NCBI RefSeq assembly: GCF_900114005.1
Contig: NZ_FORM01000001.1
Span: 1-64,000, forward strand
Source: Olleya namhaensis
GTDB lineage: Bacteria > Bacteroidota > Bacteroidia > Flavobacteriales > Flavobacteriaceae
Reading direction: 5' to 3'
Length of the DNA: 64,000 bases
Shown: piece after piece, positions 9,071-16,587 of the stretch
Layout: every line of letters starts with the position of its first letter
How positions within the stretch are numbered: position 1 is the stretch's first letter
Made by a program: the position numbers and the translations under genes
The notes under the pieces: model-generated
Told to the model about the DNA's origin: nothing
What the model saw: the letters and a program-made list of their open reading frames with translations, nothing else
The model's database searches: none

Positions 9071-10300
9071 TTAATCGTTTCTTAGTGCTATAATTGGTTT
9101 AATTTTCGATGCTTTTTTAGCTGGTAAATAACCTGCTAAACCTCCTGCAATAATAAGCGTGAATGTTGCGCCAATTACAAGGTTTATACTAACATAAGGG
9201 TCCTTTATAAAATAGTCTTCTAAACTAGGACCTATTAACTCTAAGATTCCCATACCTAAAAACAAGCCTAAAAACCCAGCTATAATGGTAATTAAAATAG
9301 ATTCTAAAAGGATGATCAAGACAATAGAACTAGGCGAAGCTCCTAAAGCTTTACGTATTCCTATTTCTTTAGTACGTTCTTTTACTATAAAAATCATGAT
9401 ATTACTAATCCCAACAATTCCGGCTATTAAAGTACCAAAACCAATAACCAATACTAGAATCCCTAAAATAAAAGTCATTTGGTCTACCGCTTTAGATTCG
9501 TTAGCCAAATTACGTACTCTAATGGCACGTTGGTCATTTTGAGACACCATAAAACGGTCTTTAAGTTTTCTTGTCAATAGATTACTAAAACCAATAGCCG
9601 CATCAAAATCCATATCTGGATTATAAGTCAAGTTAATTTGATCTATATGGTCATTGTTACCATAAATTTGTTGCGCTGTAGATACAGGCATATAAATGTA
9701 ACGTTCCTCATTATCTCCACCATCATCTTCAAAAATACCAACAACTTTATATTGTATTCCGTTAAGGTTTACATATTTTCCAATCGCTGTAGTTTTTAGA
9801 AACAAATCCTCCTCCACTAAACGACCAATAACAACCACTTTAGTTTTGTTTTTAATATCAGACTCATTTATATAACGACCATAAGTAACTTTAGTATTTT
9901 CTAAAAACTGATGATCAGGGTTTACCGCACGAACACTGTAACTACTTTTTTCGTTTCTAAAAGTAGCAGTAACGTTTATATAAATTCTTGAAGTAATGTA
10001 TTGTACTTTCCCGTCAAACTCCTCTTCTATCCATTTTTGATCCTTATTTTCAAACTGAATTTGTCGTCCTGCTTGCAAACCGTTACTGGCTTTTGAAGTT
10101 CTTCCTGAATTAATGAATATTGAGTTTTTAGCATCGTCTACAAAAGCACTATCAAACGTATTTAATAATCCATTTGTAATACCAAAAAGCAACGCAAATA
10201 ACAAAATAGCAAAGGTTACTGTAAAACCAGATAACAACGTTCTGGTTTTATTCATGTTAATACTTTGAAAAATCTCGCGCCAAAGGTCTCTATCAAACAT
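9071..10300 (-). CDS. MacB-like ABC transporter permease (first of pair)
   Basis: This 409-residue paralogue of the following gene has the same plan: an N-terminal helix (TLLSGFTVTFAILLFALLFG), a large periplasmic core, and three C-terminal helices with the coupling motif KERTKEIGIRKALGASP. Its start ATG lies inside the end of the ATPase gene (8-base overlap, 10293-10300), which suggests translational coupling. It probably pairs with the second permease to form an asymmetric transporter dimer. Confidence 0.92.
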   Translation of the reverse strand: MFDRDLWREIFQSINMNKTRTLLSGFTVTFAILLFALLFGITNGLLNTFDSAFVDDAKNSIFINSGRTSKASNGLQAGRQIQFENKDQKWIEEEFDGKVQYITSRIYINVTATFRNEKSSYSVRAVNPDHQFLENTKVTYGRYINESDIKNKTKVVVIGRLVEEDLFLKTTAIGKYVNLNGIQYKVVGIFEDDGGDNEERYIYMPVSTAQQIYGNNDHIDQINLTYNPDMDFDAAIGFSNLLTRKLKDRFMVSQNDQRAIRVRNLANESKAVDQMTFILGILVLVIGFGTLIAGIVGISNIMIFIVKERTKEIGIRKALGASPSSIVLIILLESILITIIAGFLGLFLGMGILELIGPSLEDYFIKDPYVSINLVIGATFTLIIAGGLAGYLPAKKASKIKPIIALRND

Positions 10301-10994
10301 ATTCCGAAGCTCTTACTTGTTCTACAAAAGCGTCTTCCATTATTACACCATCTTTTAAACGTACAATACGTTTACACATGCTTGCAATATCCTCCTCATG
10401 CGTTACCATTAAGATTGTTTTGCCTTCATCGTTTAAAGATTGGATAAAAGCCATAATCTCATGAGAGGTTTTTGTATCTAAAGCTCCTGTTGGCTCATCA
10501 GCCAATAATAATTTAGGATTTGCTGCCAATGCTCTTGCAATAGCGACACGTTGTTTTTGACCTCCAGACAACTCTTTTGGTAAGTGGTGCGCCCAATCTT
10601 TTAAACCTACTTTTTCTAAGTGAAACAAAGCTGTTTCAATACGTTCTTTTCGCTTTAAACCTTGATAATACAATGGTAAAGCCACATTATCTAAAGCGTT
10701 TTTGTAATTTATTAAATTGAAAGATTGAAAGATAAATCCTAAAAACTTATTTCTATAAATGGCTGCTTTTTTCTCAGTAAGATCTTTGATGGGTACATTA
10801 TCTAAAATGTATTCCCCTTCATCAGCTTCATCTAACATTCCTATAATATTTAGTAATGTTGATTTCCCTGAACCAGAAGACCCCATGATTGCCACCATTT
10901 CTCCTTCTTCAACAGATAAGTCTATTCCTTTTAAAACATGAAGACTAGAATCGCCAATTGGATACGACTTGTGCAGTTTGTTTATTTTGAGCAT
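10293..10994 (-). CDS. ABC transporter ATPase (MacB/LolD type)
   Basis: This 233-residue nucleotide-binding subunit powers the two permeases. All key motifs are intact: Walker A (GSSGSGKST), Q-loop (FIFQSFNL), signature (LSGGQKQRVAIARAL), Walker B with the following Pro-Thr-Gly-Ala-Leu-Asp (LLLADEPTGALD) and H-loop (MVTHE). It is the first gene of the efflux operon. A 9-base dyad lies 66-97 bases upstream of its start. I found no good -7 element there. Confidence 0.94.
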   Translation of the reverse strand: MLKINKLHKSYPIGDSSLHVLKGIDLSVEEGEMVAIMGSSGSGKSTLLNIIGMLDEADEGEYILDNVPIKDLTEKKAAIYRNKFLGFIFQSFNLINYKNALDNVALPLYYQGLKRKERIETALFHLEKVGLKDWAHHLPKELSGGQKQRVAIARALAANPKLLLADEPTGALDTKTSHEIMAFIQSLNDEGKTILMVTHEEDIASMCKRIVRLKDGVIMEDAFVEQVRASEYV

Positions 10995-11059
10995 AATGAT
11001 GGTTTTTTGATTGATTAGTAACTCAATATCAATTAGACTACAAAGGATGGAATTTGTTA

Positions 11060-11091
11060 CAACATTTATCGAAAATTTATGTTAAATGTTG
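11060..11091. promoter_or_regulatory. Inverted repeat upstream of the efflux operon
   Basis: CAACATTTA (11060-11068) and TAAATGTTG (11083-11091) are a perfect 9-base inverted repeat around a 14-base AT-rich spacer. It lies between the end of the 73-residue gene and the efflux ATPase. No T-run follows on either strand, so an operator is more likely than an intrinsic terminator. Confidence 0.35.
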
Positions 11092-11105
11092 ATTTTGAGC
11101 TGTAA

Positions 11106-11327
11106 CTATTGCTTTTTAGTCCTAAAATACTTCCAATATATAAAGAAACCTAAACCAAAAACTAATATGTATGGAATAGACATTAAGTAAACAATACCGT
11201 CATTTATACCTTTAGCAGCCTTCTGACCATCTTCGTTTTCTAAAACAGCTCTACACATAGCACATTGTGCTGAACTAGTAAGAACAGCTGTTAGAATAAA
11301 CACAAGACTTAAAATTTTAGTTTTCAT
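11106..11327 (-). CDS. Small membrane protein with CxxC motif, oxidase-assembly cluster
   Basis: This 73-residue protein has a signal peptide or first helix (ILSLVFILTAVLTSSAQ) followed at once by CAMC. A short soluble linker (ENEDGQKAAKGIND) and a second hydrophobic helix (YLMSIPYILVFGLGFFIYW) follow. Topology would put the CxxC in the periplasm. The gene starts one base after the DUF420 gene, behind SCO, so a role in copper or thiol handling during oxidase assembly is a fair guess from context only. I do not recognise a named family. Confidence 0.82.
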   Translation of the reverse strand: MKTKILSLVFILTAVLTSSAQCAMCRAVLENEDGQKAAKGINDGIVYLMSIPYILVFGLGFFIYWKYFRTKKQ

Positions 11328-11328
11328 T

Positions 11329-11877
11329 TTAAATATAATAAGGCGAAATCATTAAATACACAATAACACCTGTTACTGCTACATATAACCACAAAGGAAA
11401 AGTTATTCTGGCTATTTTTTTATGACGTTCTATATTATTTGTAATTGCTCTTACATACGTTATTAACACAAATGGAATAACAACAATAGATAATGCAATA
11501 TGTGTTATTAAAATAATAAAATAAACGCTTCTAATAGCTCCTTCTCCACCAAATTTAGTAGAATCGCTAGTCATGTGATACGCTACATACATTAGTAAAA
11601 AAACGACAGAACAACCAATTGCGGTTGTCATTAATTTTTTATGAAGCACGATGTTCTTCTTTTTAATAGCTAAAAATGCAAGCACTAAAAGGATTGCTGT
11701 TAAACCGTTAATAGCAGCATATATAGGAGGCAAAAAAGTTAGAGGCGCTACATTAAACCCAAAATCGCTTAATTTTACATTAAATAGAACCGCAACCGCA
11801 ATTGGAATTACTATTGACAATGCAACAATCCACTTATTATATTTTTTTTCGTTTTGTATGTTTTCTAAATTAGCCAT
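11329..11877 (-). CDS. DUF420 (CtaM-like) membrane protein
   Basis: This 182-residue protein has about five hydrophobic helices with scattered His residues (HKKLMTTAIGCSVVFL, ILITHIALSIVVIPF, NNIERHKKIARITFPLWLYV). DUF420 proteins such as CtaM of Staphylococcus and Bacillus are needed for activity of heme-copper oxidases. Here it sits between SCO (48 bases upstream) and the small CxxC protein, which supports the same job. Family call is good; exact chemistry is unknown. Confidence 0.87.
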   Translation of the reverse strand: MANLENIQNEKKYNKWIVALSIVIPIAVAVLFNVKLSDFGFNVAPLTFLPPIYAAINGLTAILLVLAFLAIKKKNIVLHKKLMTTAIGCSVVFLLMYVAYHMTSDSTKFGGEGAIRSVYFIILITHIALSIVVIPFVLITYVRAITNNIERHKKIARITFPLWLYVAVTGVIVYLMISPYYI

Positions 11878-11925
11878 ATCTATAAGTTTAGGGAATCCTG
11901 AAAATAGTCAGAATAACGTAACAGT

Positions 11926-12672
11926 TTACTCGTTTAATAATTTTGCAATGTCTTGTTTTAAAGCTGTAATTTCTTGTTCATTACCATCTTCATCAACTTT
12001 TTCTTGTTCACTTATCACACCTTTGTAAAAGATTTTTGGATTACCAAAACCGTCCTTTCTAGAACGCAAATAACCTTCTTTATCTACTAAGGCAAAATCT
12101 CCTGAATGCTCAAAATTTTCGATATTAACAAAAATATTAAATCCAATATTTGATAACTTATAAATAGCTTCTTTTGCACCAGTCAATAAATGCCAATTAG
12201 CACTAGTTACGCCGTAATCTGCAGCGTATGTTTTTAAAACTTCTGGTGTATCATTTTCTGGATTAATACTAAATGATGCAATACCAAATTCTGAGTTATC
12301 TTTAAATACATCTTGAATAAGAGCCAAGTTTTTACTCATTCTAGGACAAATCGTTGGACACGTTGTAAAAAAGAAATCAACAACATACACTTGCCCTAAA
12401 TAGTCCTTATTAGTAATGGTTTTACCATCTTGATCCGTAAAACTAAATTCAGGGACTTTTTTACGTTGTCCGTCAATAATCAAATACTCTAAATCAGATT
12501 TACCTTTAACTGCTTTCTTACCATTAACAACCAAGCCTTCACTTCTACTCTCATCAGTGCGACTAATATCGCCACTATTTATGCGTTCTATTATTCTTGG
12601 CACGAAAATAATACCAAATAATAAAATAATAAATGAAATCCCTATGTACGAATAATTTGCTTTTTTGCTCAT
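11926..12672 (-). CDS. SCO1/SenC-family copper chaperone
   Basis: SCO proteins are membrane-anchored thioredoxin-fold proteins that deliver copper to the CuA site of oxidase subunit II or keep its cysteines reduced. The 248 residues have an N-terminal anchor (about 9-26) and the metal-binding CPTIC (Cys105, Cys109). The distal His is probably His189 in FEHSGDFALVDK. All expected ligands are present. The gene starts 10 bases after a related but cysteine-free paralogue. CuA-bearing subunit II is encoded in the window at 36874, so client and chaperone are both present. Confidence 0.93.
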   Translation of the reverse strand: MSKKANYSYIGISFIILLFGIIFVPRIIERINSGDISRTDESRSEGLVVNGKKAVKGKSDLEYLIIDGQRKKVPEFSFTDQDGKTITNKDYLGQVYVVDFFFTTCPTICPRMSKNLALIQDVFKDNSEFGIASFSINPENDTPEVLKTYAADYGVTSANWHLLTGAKEAIYKLSNIGFNIFVNIENFEHSGDFALVDKEGYLRSRKDGFGNPKIFYKGVISEQEKVDEDGNEQEITALKQDIAKLLNE

Positions 12673-12682
12673 TGTCCCTATA

Positions 12683-13399
12683 TTATTTTGTGTCTCCTTT
12701 TAAATCGTCTGCACGTCTTGAAGCTGAGTTAAACTCACCTTTACGTTTTTGTCTATACTCTGTAAACAACACACGTAAATCATCAGCACCCATTATATTT
12801 TTAAGCTCTGATACTTCTGATGCATTATATGCTGTAAGCGGATAAGCTTCTCTCCCTTTTTCCTTTTCAATTTTAGTACGACTATCTAGACGTCCACGTT
12901 GGTTTAGTTCTTTATCAATTATAAAAGCTTTGCTTGTGGCTAAGTTAAAATCTAACACCTCACTAGTGCGTAAACTATTAAACATTTTTCTGGTATCAGA
13001 ATCATCTAACTGAACAAACTTCCAATACTTAAGCTCCCCGTATTTAGTCAACTCTTTTCTTAGCCTAGAGGCAGCTTCTTCTGCATCTTTAGACACCAGA
13101 GAAATAACTTGAAATTTTTTGAAACCTTGAAACTTATCGTAAATCAATTCTTTTAAATTAGAACACTCTACAACTAAGGCTTCTGGATCTTTACCTAAAA
13201 AAGTTAATACAGTAATATAATCTTCTAATTGAACATCTGTATTTGCTGAAGTTAAATTTTGAATGTCTAACACATTATTTTTAACTACTTCTAATGGATT
13301 GTAATTGTTTGTAGATGGATACAAAAACAATAAAAAGATAACAGGAAGAAAAAACAAAACACTTAAAACAATACCTTTTTTTACATTCTTTTTGTCCAT
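12683..13399 (-). CDS. Membrane-anchored SCO/thioredoxin-fold-like protein lacking the CxxxC
   Basis: This 238-residue protein has an N-terminal helix (GIVLSVLFFLPVIFLLFLYP). Its soluble domain reads like a worn SCO fold: YITVLTFLGKD at the first strand, FQVISLV, WKFVQLDD and AFIIDKELNQRGRLD near the end. In place of CxxxC it has GKDPEALVVE. It has one Cys in ECSNLKEL, and no paired cysteines. It lies 10 bases before SCO, so the two products may work together. I infer a structural partner rather than a metal carrier; the fold call is moderate because it rests on my reading of motifs. Confidence 0.75.
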   Translation of the reverse strand: MDKKNVKKGIVLSVLFFLPVIFLLFLYPSTNNYNPLEVVKNNVLDIQNLTSANTDVQLEDYITVLTFLGKDPEALVVECSNLKELIYDKFQGFKKFQVISLVSKDAEEAASRLRKELTKYGELKYWKFVQLDDSDTRKMFNSLRTSEVLDFNLATSKAFIIDKELNQRGRLDSRTKIEKEKGREAYPLTAYNASEVSELKNIMGADDLRVLFTEYRQKRKGEFNSASRRADDLKGDTK

Positions 13400-13424
13400 A
13401 ATACTTGCGGTGTTTTTTAAAATA

Positions 13425-13432
13425 CAAAAATA
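13425..13432 (-). promoter_or_regulatory. Putative -7 element for the SCO/DUF420 operon
   Basis: On the minus strand TATTTTTG matches TAnnTTTG and lies 25 bases before the ATG at 13399, right after the subunit IV terminator. No -33 element is visible. Confidence 0.4.
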
Positions 13433-13433
13433 A

Positions 13434-13462
13434 AAAAGGTGGCTTTAATAAACCACCTTTTT
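13434..13462 (-). terminator. Terminator of the cyoE-cox operon
   Basis: The hairpin AAAGGTGG / CCACCTTT with a 10-base loop is followed by a T-run on the minus strand, 25 bases after the subunit IV stop. It separates the oxidase subunit genes from the assembly-factor genes. Confidence 0.8.
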
Positions 13463-13487
13463 AACTATATATTATATTGATTTCAAT

Positions 13488-13868
13488 TTAGAAATCTCTT
13501 TTGATAAATCCTCTGTCATATACGTCAAAAACGTAACCACCTTCTTGTAATAAGATAAAGACTAAGTAACAGATCAGGAAAATAGCTGTCCATACTACCG
13601 CACGTCTTAATCCTGGTAATTCATCACGCATGTGCATGAAGTCCCAAGTGATATAATATGCTTTTACTATTGTAAGTATAATAAAGATCCAGTTTAATAG
13701 TTTCATCCCTAAAACCATACTAGCTCCCCATGATGGCTTATAGATACCTAATACAACCTCTACAGCTGTAATAATAGATAATAAGATTAATACTCCCCAG
13801 ATTTTTTGAGTGTTAGATTTAAACTTTACTAAACCTCTAAATATTTCTAATTTATGTGCGTCTGCCAT
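13488..13868 (-). CDS. Cytochrome c oxidase subunit IV family protein
   Basis: This 126-residue protein has three hydrophobic helices (WGVLILLSIITAVEVVLGIY, LLNWIFIILTIVKAYYITW, VVWTAIFLICYLVFILLQ) and the pattern ITWDFMHMRDE after the second, as in prokaryotic subunit IV (CtaF/CyoD-like). It stabilises the oxidase and has no redox centre. It is the last gene of the cyoE-cox3-cox3-cox4 operon, 21 bases after subunit III. Confidence 0.88.
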   Translation of the reverse strand: MADAHKLEIFRGLVKFKSNTQKIWGVLILLSIITAVEVVLGIYKPSWGASMVLGMKLLNWIFIILTIVKAYYITWDFMHMRDELPGLRRAVVWTAIFLICYLVFILLQEGGYVFDVYDRGFIKRDF

Positions 13869-13889
13869 GATATGTCTTTTCTATTTTTA

Positions 13890-14888
13890 TTAAACTAGGT
13901 AGAAGAATGTAAATACAAATACCCATACTAAATCTACAAAGTGCCAGTAAAGTCCAACTTTCTCAACCATTTCGTAACTCTTACGTCTTTCGTATGTTCC
14001 TAAAACTACATTAAAGAAAATAATGATGTTTAAAACAATACCCGATACAACGTGAAACCCGTGAAATCCTGTTATGAAGAAAAAGAAATCTGCGAATAAT
14101 GGTGAACCGTATTCGTTAACTTGAAGGTTTGCACCTTGCACAACAGCTTTACCGTTATTTTTTATTTGCTTTAAAGATTCTGCTCTCGATAAGATAGTCT
14201 TCTCTCCCTCTTCATTAAGTATTTGAGTTCTAACTAAAACATCAGTGTTAGCCTCCATCCCTTTAACAACGTCTGACACTTGGTAAACAGGCAACGTACC
14301 TTCTCCAATAAACCATAATCCGTTTTTACCTTCATGCGCTACTCTTTCCGTATGTCCAGCAGTAGTAAAATCTGAAATAGCGACACGTTTAAATGTTTTT
14401 TCGCCATCTACGGTTACATACTCTCCAAACTGTAAGATGTTACCACCTTTAGTTTGTACAGCACCAAAATCTCCTTTAATAAAAGTATTCCATTCCCAAG
14501 CTTGAGAACCAACGAATATTATACCACCTATAATAGTAAGAAACATGTACCATGTTACTTTTTTCTTATTCATGTGATGTCCAGCATCAACAGCCAAAAC
14601 CATTGTTACGGAAGACATAATTAAAACAAAGGTCATAAACGCTACATAAATCATTGGATAGTTTCCATGAAAAAATGGTATGTGCGTAAAAACTTCATCT
14701 GCAATTGGCCAAGCATCAATAAATTTGAATCTTGAAAAACCGTAGGCTGCTAAAAAACCTGAGAATGTTAATGCATCTGATACGATAAAAAACCACATCA
14801 TCATCTTACCATAACTTGCTTTTAGCGGTTCATTACCACCTCCCCAAGTCTTTCCATCTGTATCAGTAGTTGCAACTGTAGTATTCAT
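13890..14888 (-). CDS. Cytochrome c oxidase subunit III, long form with soluble insertion
   Basis: This heme-copper oxidase subunit III has 332 residues, well above the usual 190-270. Helices include MMMWFFIVSDALTFSGFLAA, IYVAFMTFVLIMSSVTMVLA, WYMFLTIIGGIIFVGSQ, ADFFFFITGFHGFHVVSG and the end motif GLYWHFVDLVWVFVFTFF. Between the third helix pair and the FHGFH helix there is a hydrophilic insertion of about 120 residues (about 140-262) with no membrane segment. The family His/Glu residues (WEWNTF, GFHGFH, HFVDLVW) are intact. It lies 121 bases after a second, short subunit III gene, with a possible promoter between them. Confidence 0.92.
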   Translation of the reverse strand: MNTTVATTDTDGKTWGGGNEPLKASYGKMMMWFFIVSDALTFSGFLAAYGFSRFKFIDAWPIADEVFTHIPFFHGNYPMIYVAFMTFVLIMSSVTMVLAVDAGHHMNKKKVTWYMFLTIIGGIIFVGSQAWEWNTFIKGDFGAVQTKGGNILQFGEYVTVDGEKTFKRVAISDFTTAGHTERVAHEGKNGLWFIGEGTLPVYQVSDVVKGMEANTDVLVRTQILNEEGEKTILSRAESLKQIKNNGKAVVQGANLQVNEYGSPLFADFFFFITGFHGFHVVSGIVLNIIIFFNVVLGTYERRKSYEMVEKVGLYWHFVDLVWVFVFTFFYLV

Positions 14889-14917
14889 AGTGTTAAATTA
14901 GTTGTTAAAATGTGGCA

Positions 14918-14925
14918 CAAAAATA
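14918..14925 (-). promoter_or_regulatory. Possible internal -7 element before long subunit III
   Basis: TATTTTTG on the minus strand fits TAnnTTTG, 29 bases before the start at 14888, in a 121-base gap between two subunit III genes. A TTTG lies 26 bases further up, longer than the ideal 19, so this is weak. Confidence 0.35.
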
Positions 14926-15009
14926 ATCAATTTATTCAGTTAAAAAAATAGCAAACTCTAATTTTATACTATCTAAATAAGCTTTTTGGCCTTATTGTAT
15001 CTATTTTAT

Positions 15010-15594
15010 TTAGTTTAGAAAAAAGTATAGGAAGAAAAATAGATAAATCCAAAGCAAATCTACGAAGTGCCAAAAGGTTAAAGCTAACTCAAATCCAACA
15101 ATGTTTTCTGCGGAATATATTCCACGTAAGTGATTGACTAACACAACCAAAACAGGTATCAACCCAACTACAACATGTACAATATGCACTACTGCAATTA
15201 AGTAAATATACGTTACGGTAATGTTACTTGTTGGTCCTGTAAAATTATAACCTAAATCGATTATCTGATTAAATCCTCTAAATTGATTGTACACAAAAAA
15301 TAATCCTAATAAAAATGTAGTAATCAACATTGCAGTAGTTAATCCCTTATTACCATTTAATAGCGCTTTTTTAGCTGCCATAAATGTTAGACTACTAACA
15401 ATCATAATAATAATGCTTATCCAAAATGGCTGTGGCATTGTAAAACCCTGAAGCCAATCTGGTCTAGAGCTACTTACAATAAAAGCACTTGTCCATCCTG
15501 CAAAAGACATGATTAAAGACGCTATACCAAAGTAAAGCATCATTTTTTTTGCACGTCCAGTTTTCTCTTCTAAAGTCCCTTGAGTTAAATCCAT
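15010..15594 (-). CDS. Cytochrome c oxidase subunit III, short form
   Basis: This 194-residue subunit III has five hydrophobic helices and the end motif TFWHFVDLLWIYLFFFLYF. It lacks the first two helices of mitochondrial-type subunit III, as in CyoC-like proteins. VHIVHVVVGL corresponds to the GFHGFHV helix of the long form. It starts one base after the cyoE stop. The presence of two different subunit III genes in one operon suggests that each fills part of the complex, or that one serves an alternative assembly. Confidence 0.9.
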   Translation of the reverse strand: MDLTQGTLEEKTGRAKKMMLYFGIASLIMSFAGWTSAFIVSSSRPDWLQGFTMPQPFWISIIIMIVSSLTFMAAKKALLNGNKGLTTAMLITTFLLGLFFVYNQFRGFNQIIDLGYNFTGPTSNITVTYIYLIAVVHIVHVVVGLIPVLVVLVNHLRGIYSAENIVGFELALTFWHFVDLLWIYLFFFLYFFLN

Positions 15595-15595
15595 T

Positions 15596-16489
15596 TTATC
15601 TTATAAATTTATCAATTACATATACAATTTGTATTAATGTAATGTATAATACACTTGACAGCATTAATTGTTTTGCTGCTTTTTCAGTCATGTTTTTATA
15701 CAGTTTAATAGCATAAAACAACATCATCAAGCCTAAACCAAACACAATAATTGCTGCTACTACAGATAACTTTAGTTGTCCCGTTACACCAAACACTGGT
15801 ACAATTGACACTAAAATAGTCCAAATAGTATATAACAACACTTGTATTGCAGTCCCTTTATCTTGTTTTCCTGTTGGTAACATAAAAAAGCCACCACGTT
15901 TATAGTCTTCAAATAAAAACCATCCAATTGCCCAAAAATGCGGGAATTGCCAGAAAAATTGTAAAGCAAATAATGTTCCAGACTCAATACCAAAATCATC
16001 CGTTGCTGCAACCCAACCTAACATAAAAGGAATAGCTCCCGGAATAGCTCCAACAAAAACAGATAATGGTGTTTTTGTTTTTAATGGCGTATAAACACTA
16101 GTGTATAAAAATATTGATATTGCACCAAACATGGCTGTCTGCGCATTAATAGTATATAAAATTGCAATCCCTAAAATGGTAAATATACATGCAATTGCAA
16201 ATGCCGTATTTACTGTCATGCGTCCAGAAGCAACTGGTCTGTTTTGCGTACGATGCATTAAAGCATCTAAATCTTTTTCGATAATTTGATTAAATGCATT
16301 ACTAGCACCAACCATAAAATAACCTCCTAGAGATAGAAGTAAAACAATTTTTAAACTAATGGTATCTGCTCCTAAAAAATAACCAGCAACTGACGAAAAC
16401 ACGACACTTAAAGACAAGCGCATCTTTGTGATTTCTTTAAAATCTGATATAACTGTATGTTTTATTGTGGGTGTTGCTGTTGTACTCAA
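15596..16489 (-). CDS. cyoE: Protoheme IX farnesyltransferase (heme O synthase)
   Basis: This enzyme attaches a farnesyl chain to heme B to give heme O, the precursor of the heme A used by the oxidase. The 297 residues show the UbiA-family Asp-rich motif NAFNQIIEKDLDALMHRT (about 63-80) with NRPVASG, and the second loop FEDYKRGGFFMLP. About eight to nine helices are visible. The start appears to be TTG at 16487-16489. No ATG is available upstream, and the next ATG would remove the conserved DFKEITKMRLSLSV entry to helix 1. It heads the operon with both subunit III genes and subunit IV. Confidence 0.93.
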   Translation of the reverse strand: MSTTATPTIKHTVISDFKEITKMRLSLSVVFSSVAGYFLGADTISLKIVLLLSLGGYFMVGASNAFNQIIEKDLDALMHRTQNRPVASGRMTVNTAFAIACIFTILGIAILYTINAQTAMFGAISIFLYTSVYTPLKTKTPLSVFVGAIPGAIPFMLGWVAATDDFGIESGTLFALQFFWQFPHFWAIGWFLFEDYKRGGFFMLPTGKQDKGTAIQVLLYTIWTILVSIVPVFGVTGQLKLSVVAAIIVFGLGLMMLFYAIKLYKNMTEKAAKQLMLSSVLYITLIQIVYVIDKFIR

Positions 16490-16514
16490 ACCAACGCTAT
16501 TTTTTTTGCTGATG

Positions 16515-16522
16515 CAAAGATA
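16515..16522 (-). promoter_or_regulatory. Putative -7 promoter element for cyoE-cox operon
   Basis: TATCTTTG on the minus strand is a full TAnnTTTG match, 25 bases before the cyoE TTG start. It predicts a short leader of about 20 bases, which agrees with the TTG and leaves no room for an upstream start. No -33 TTTG is seen. Confidence 0.5.
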
Positions 16523-16587
16523 CTGCTAATTGACTATTTAGCATAAAAAAAGCGCAAGGTTTTTATAGTGTAATGGATATCCTTGAT

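Noticed and set aside
11651-12028. Open frame of 125 codons on the plus strand
   Set aside because: Antisense to the DUF420 and SCO genes, both well supported; no family features.
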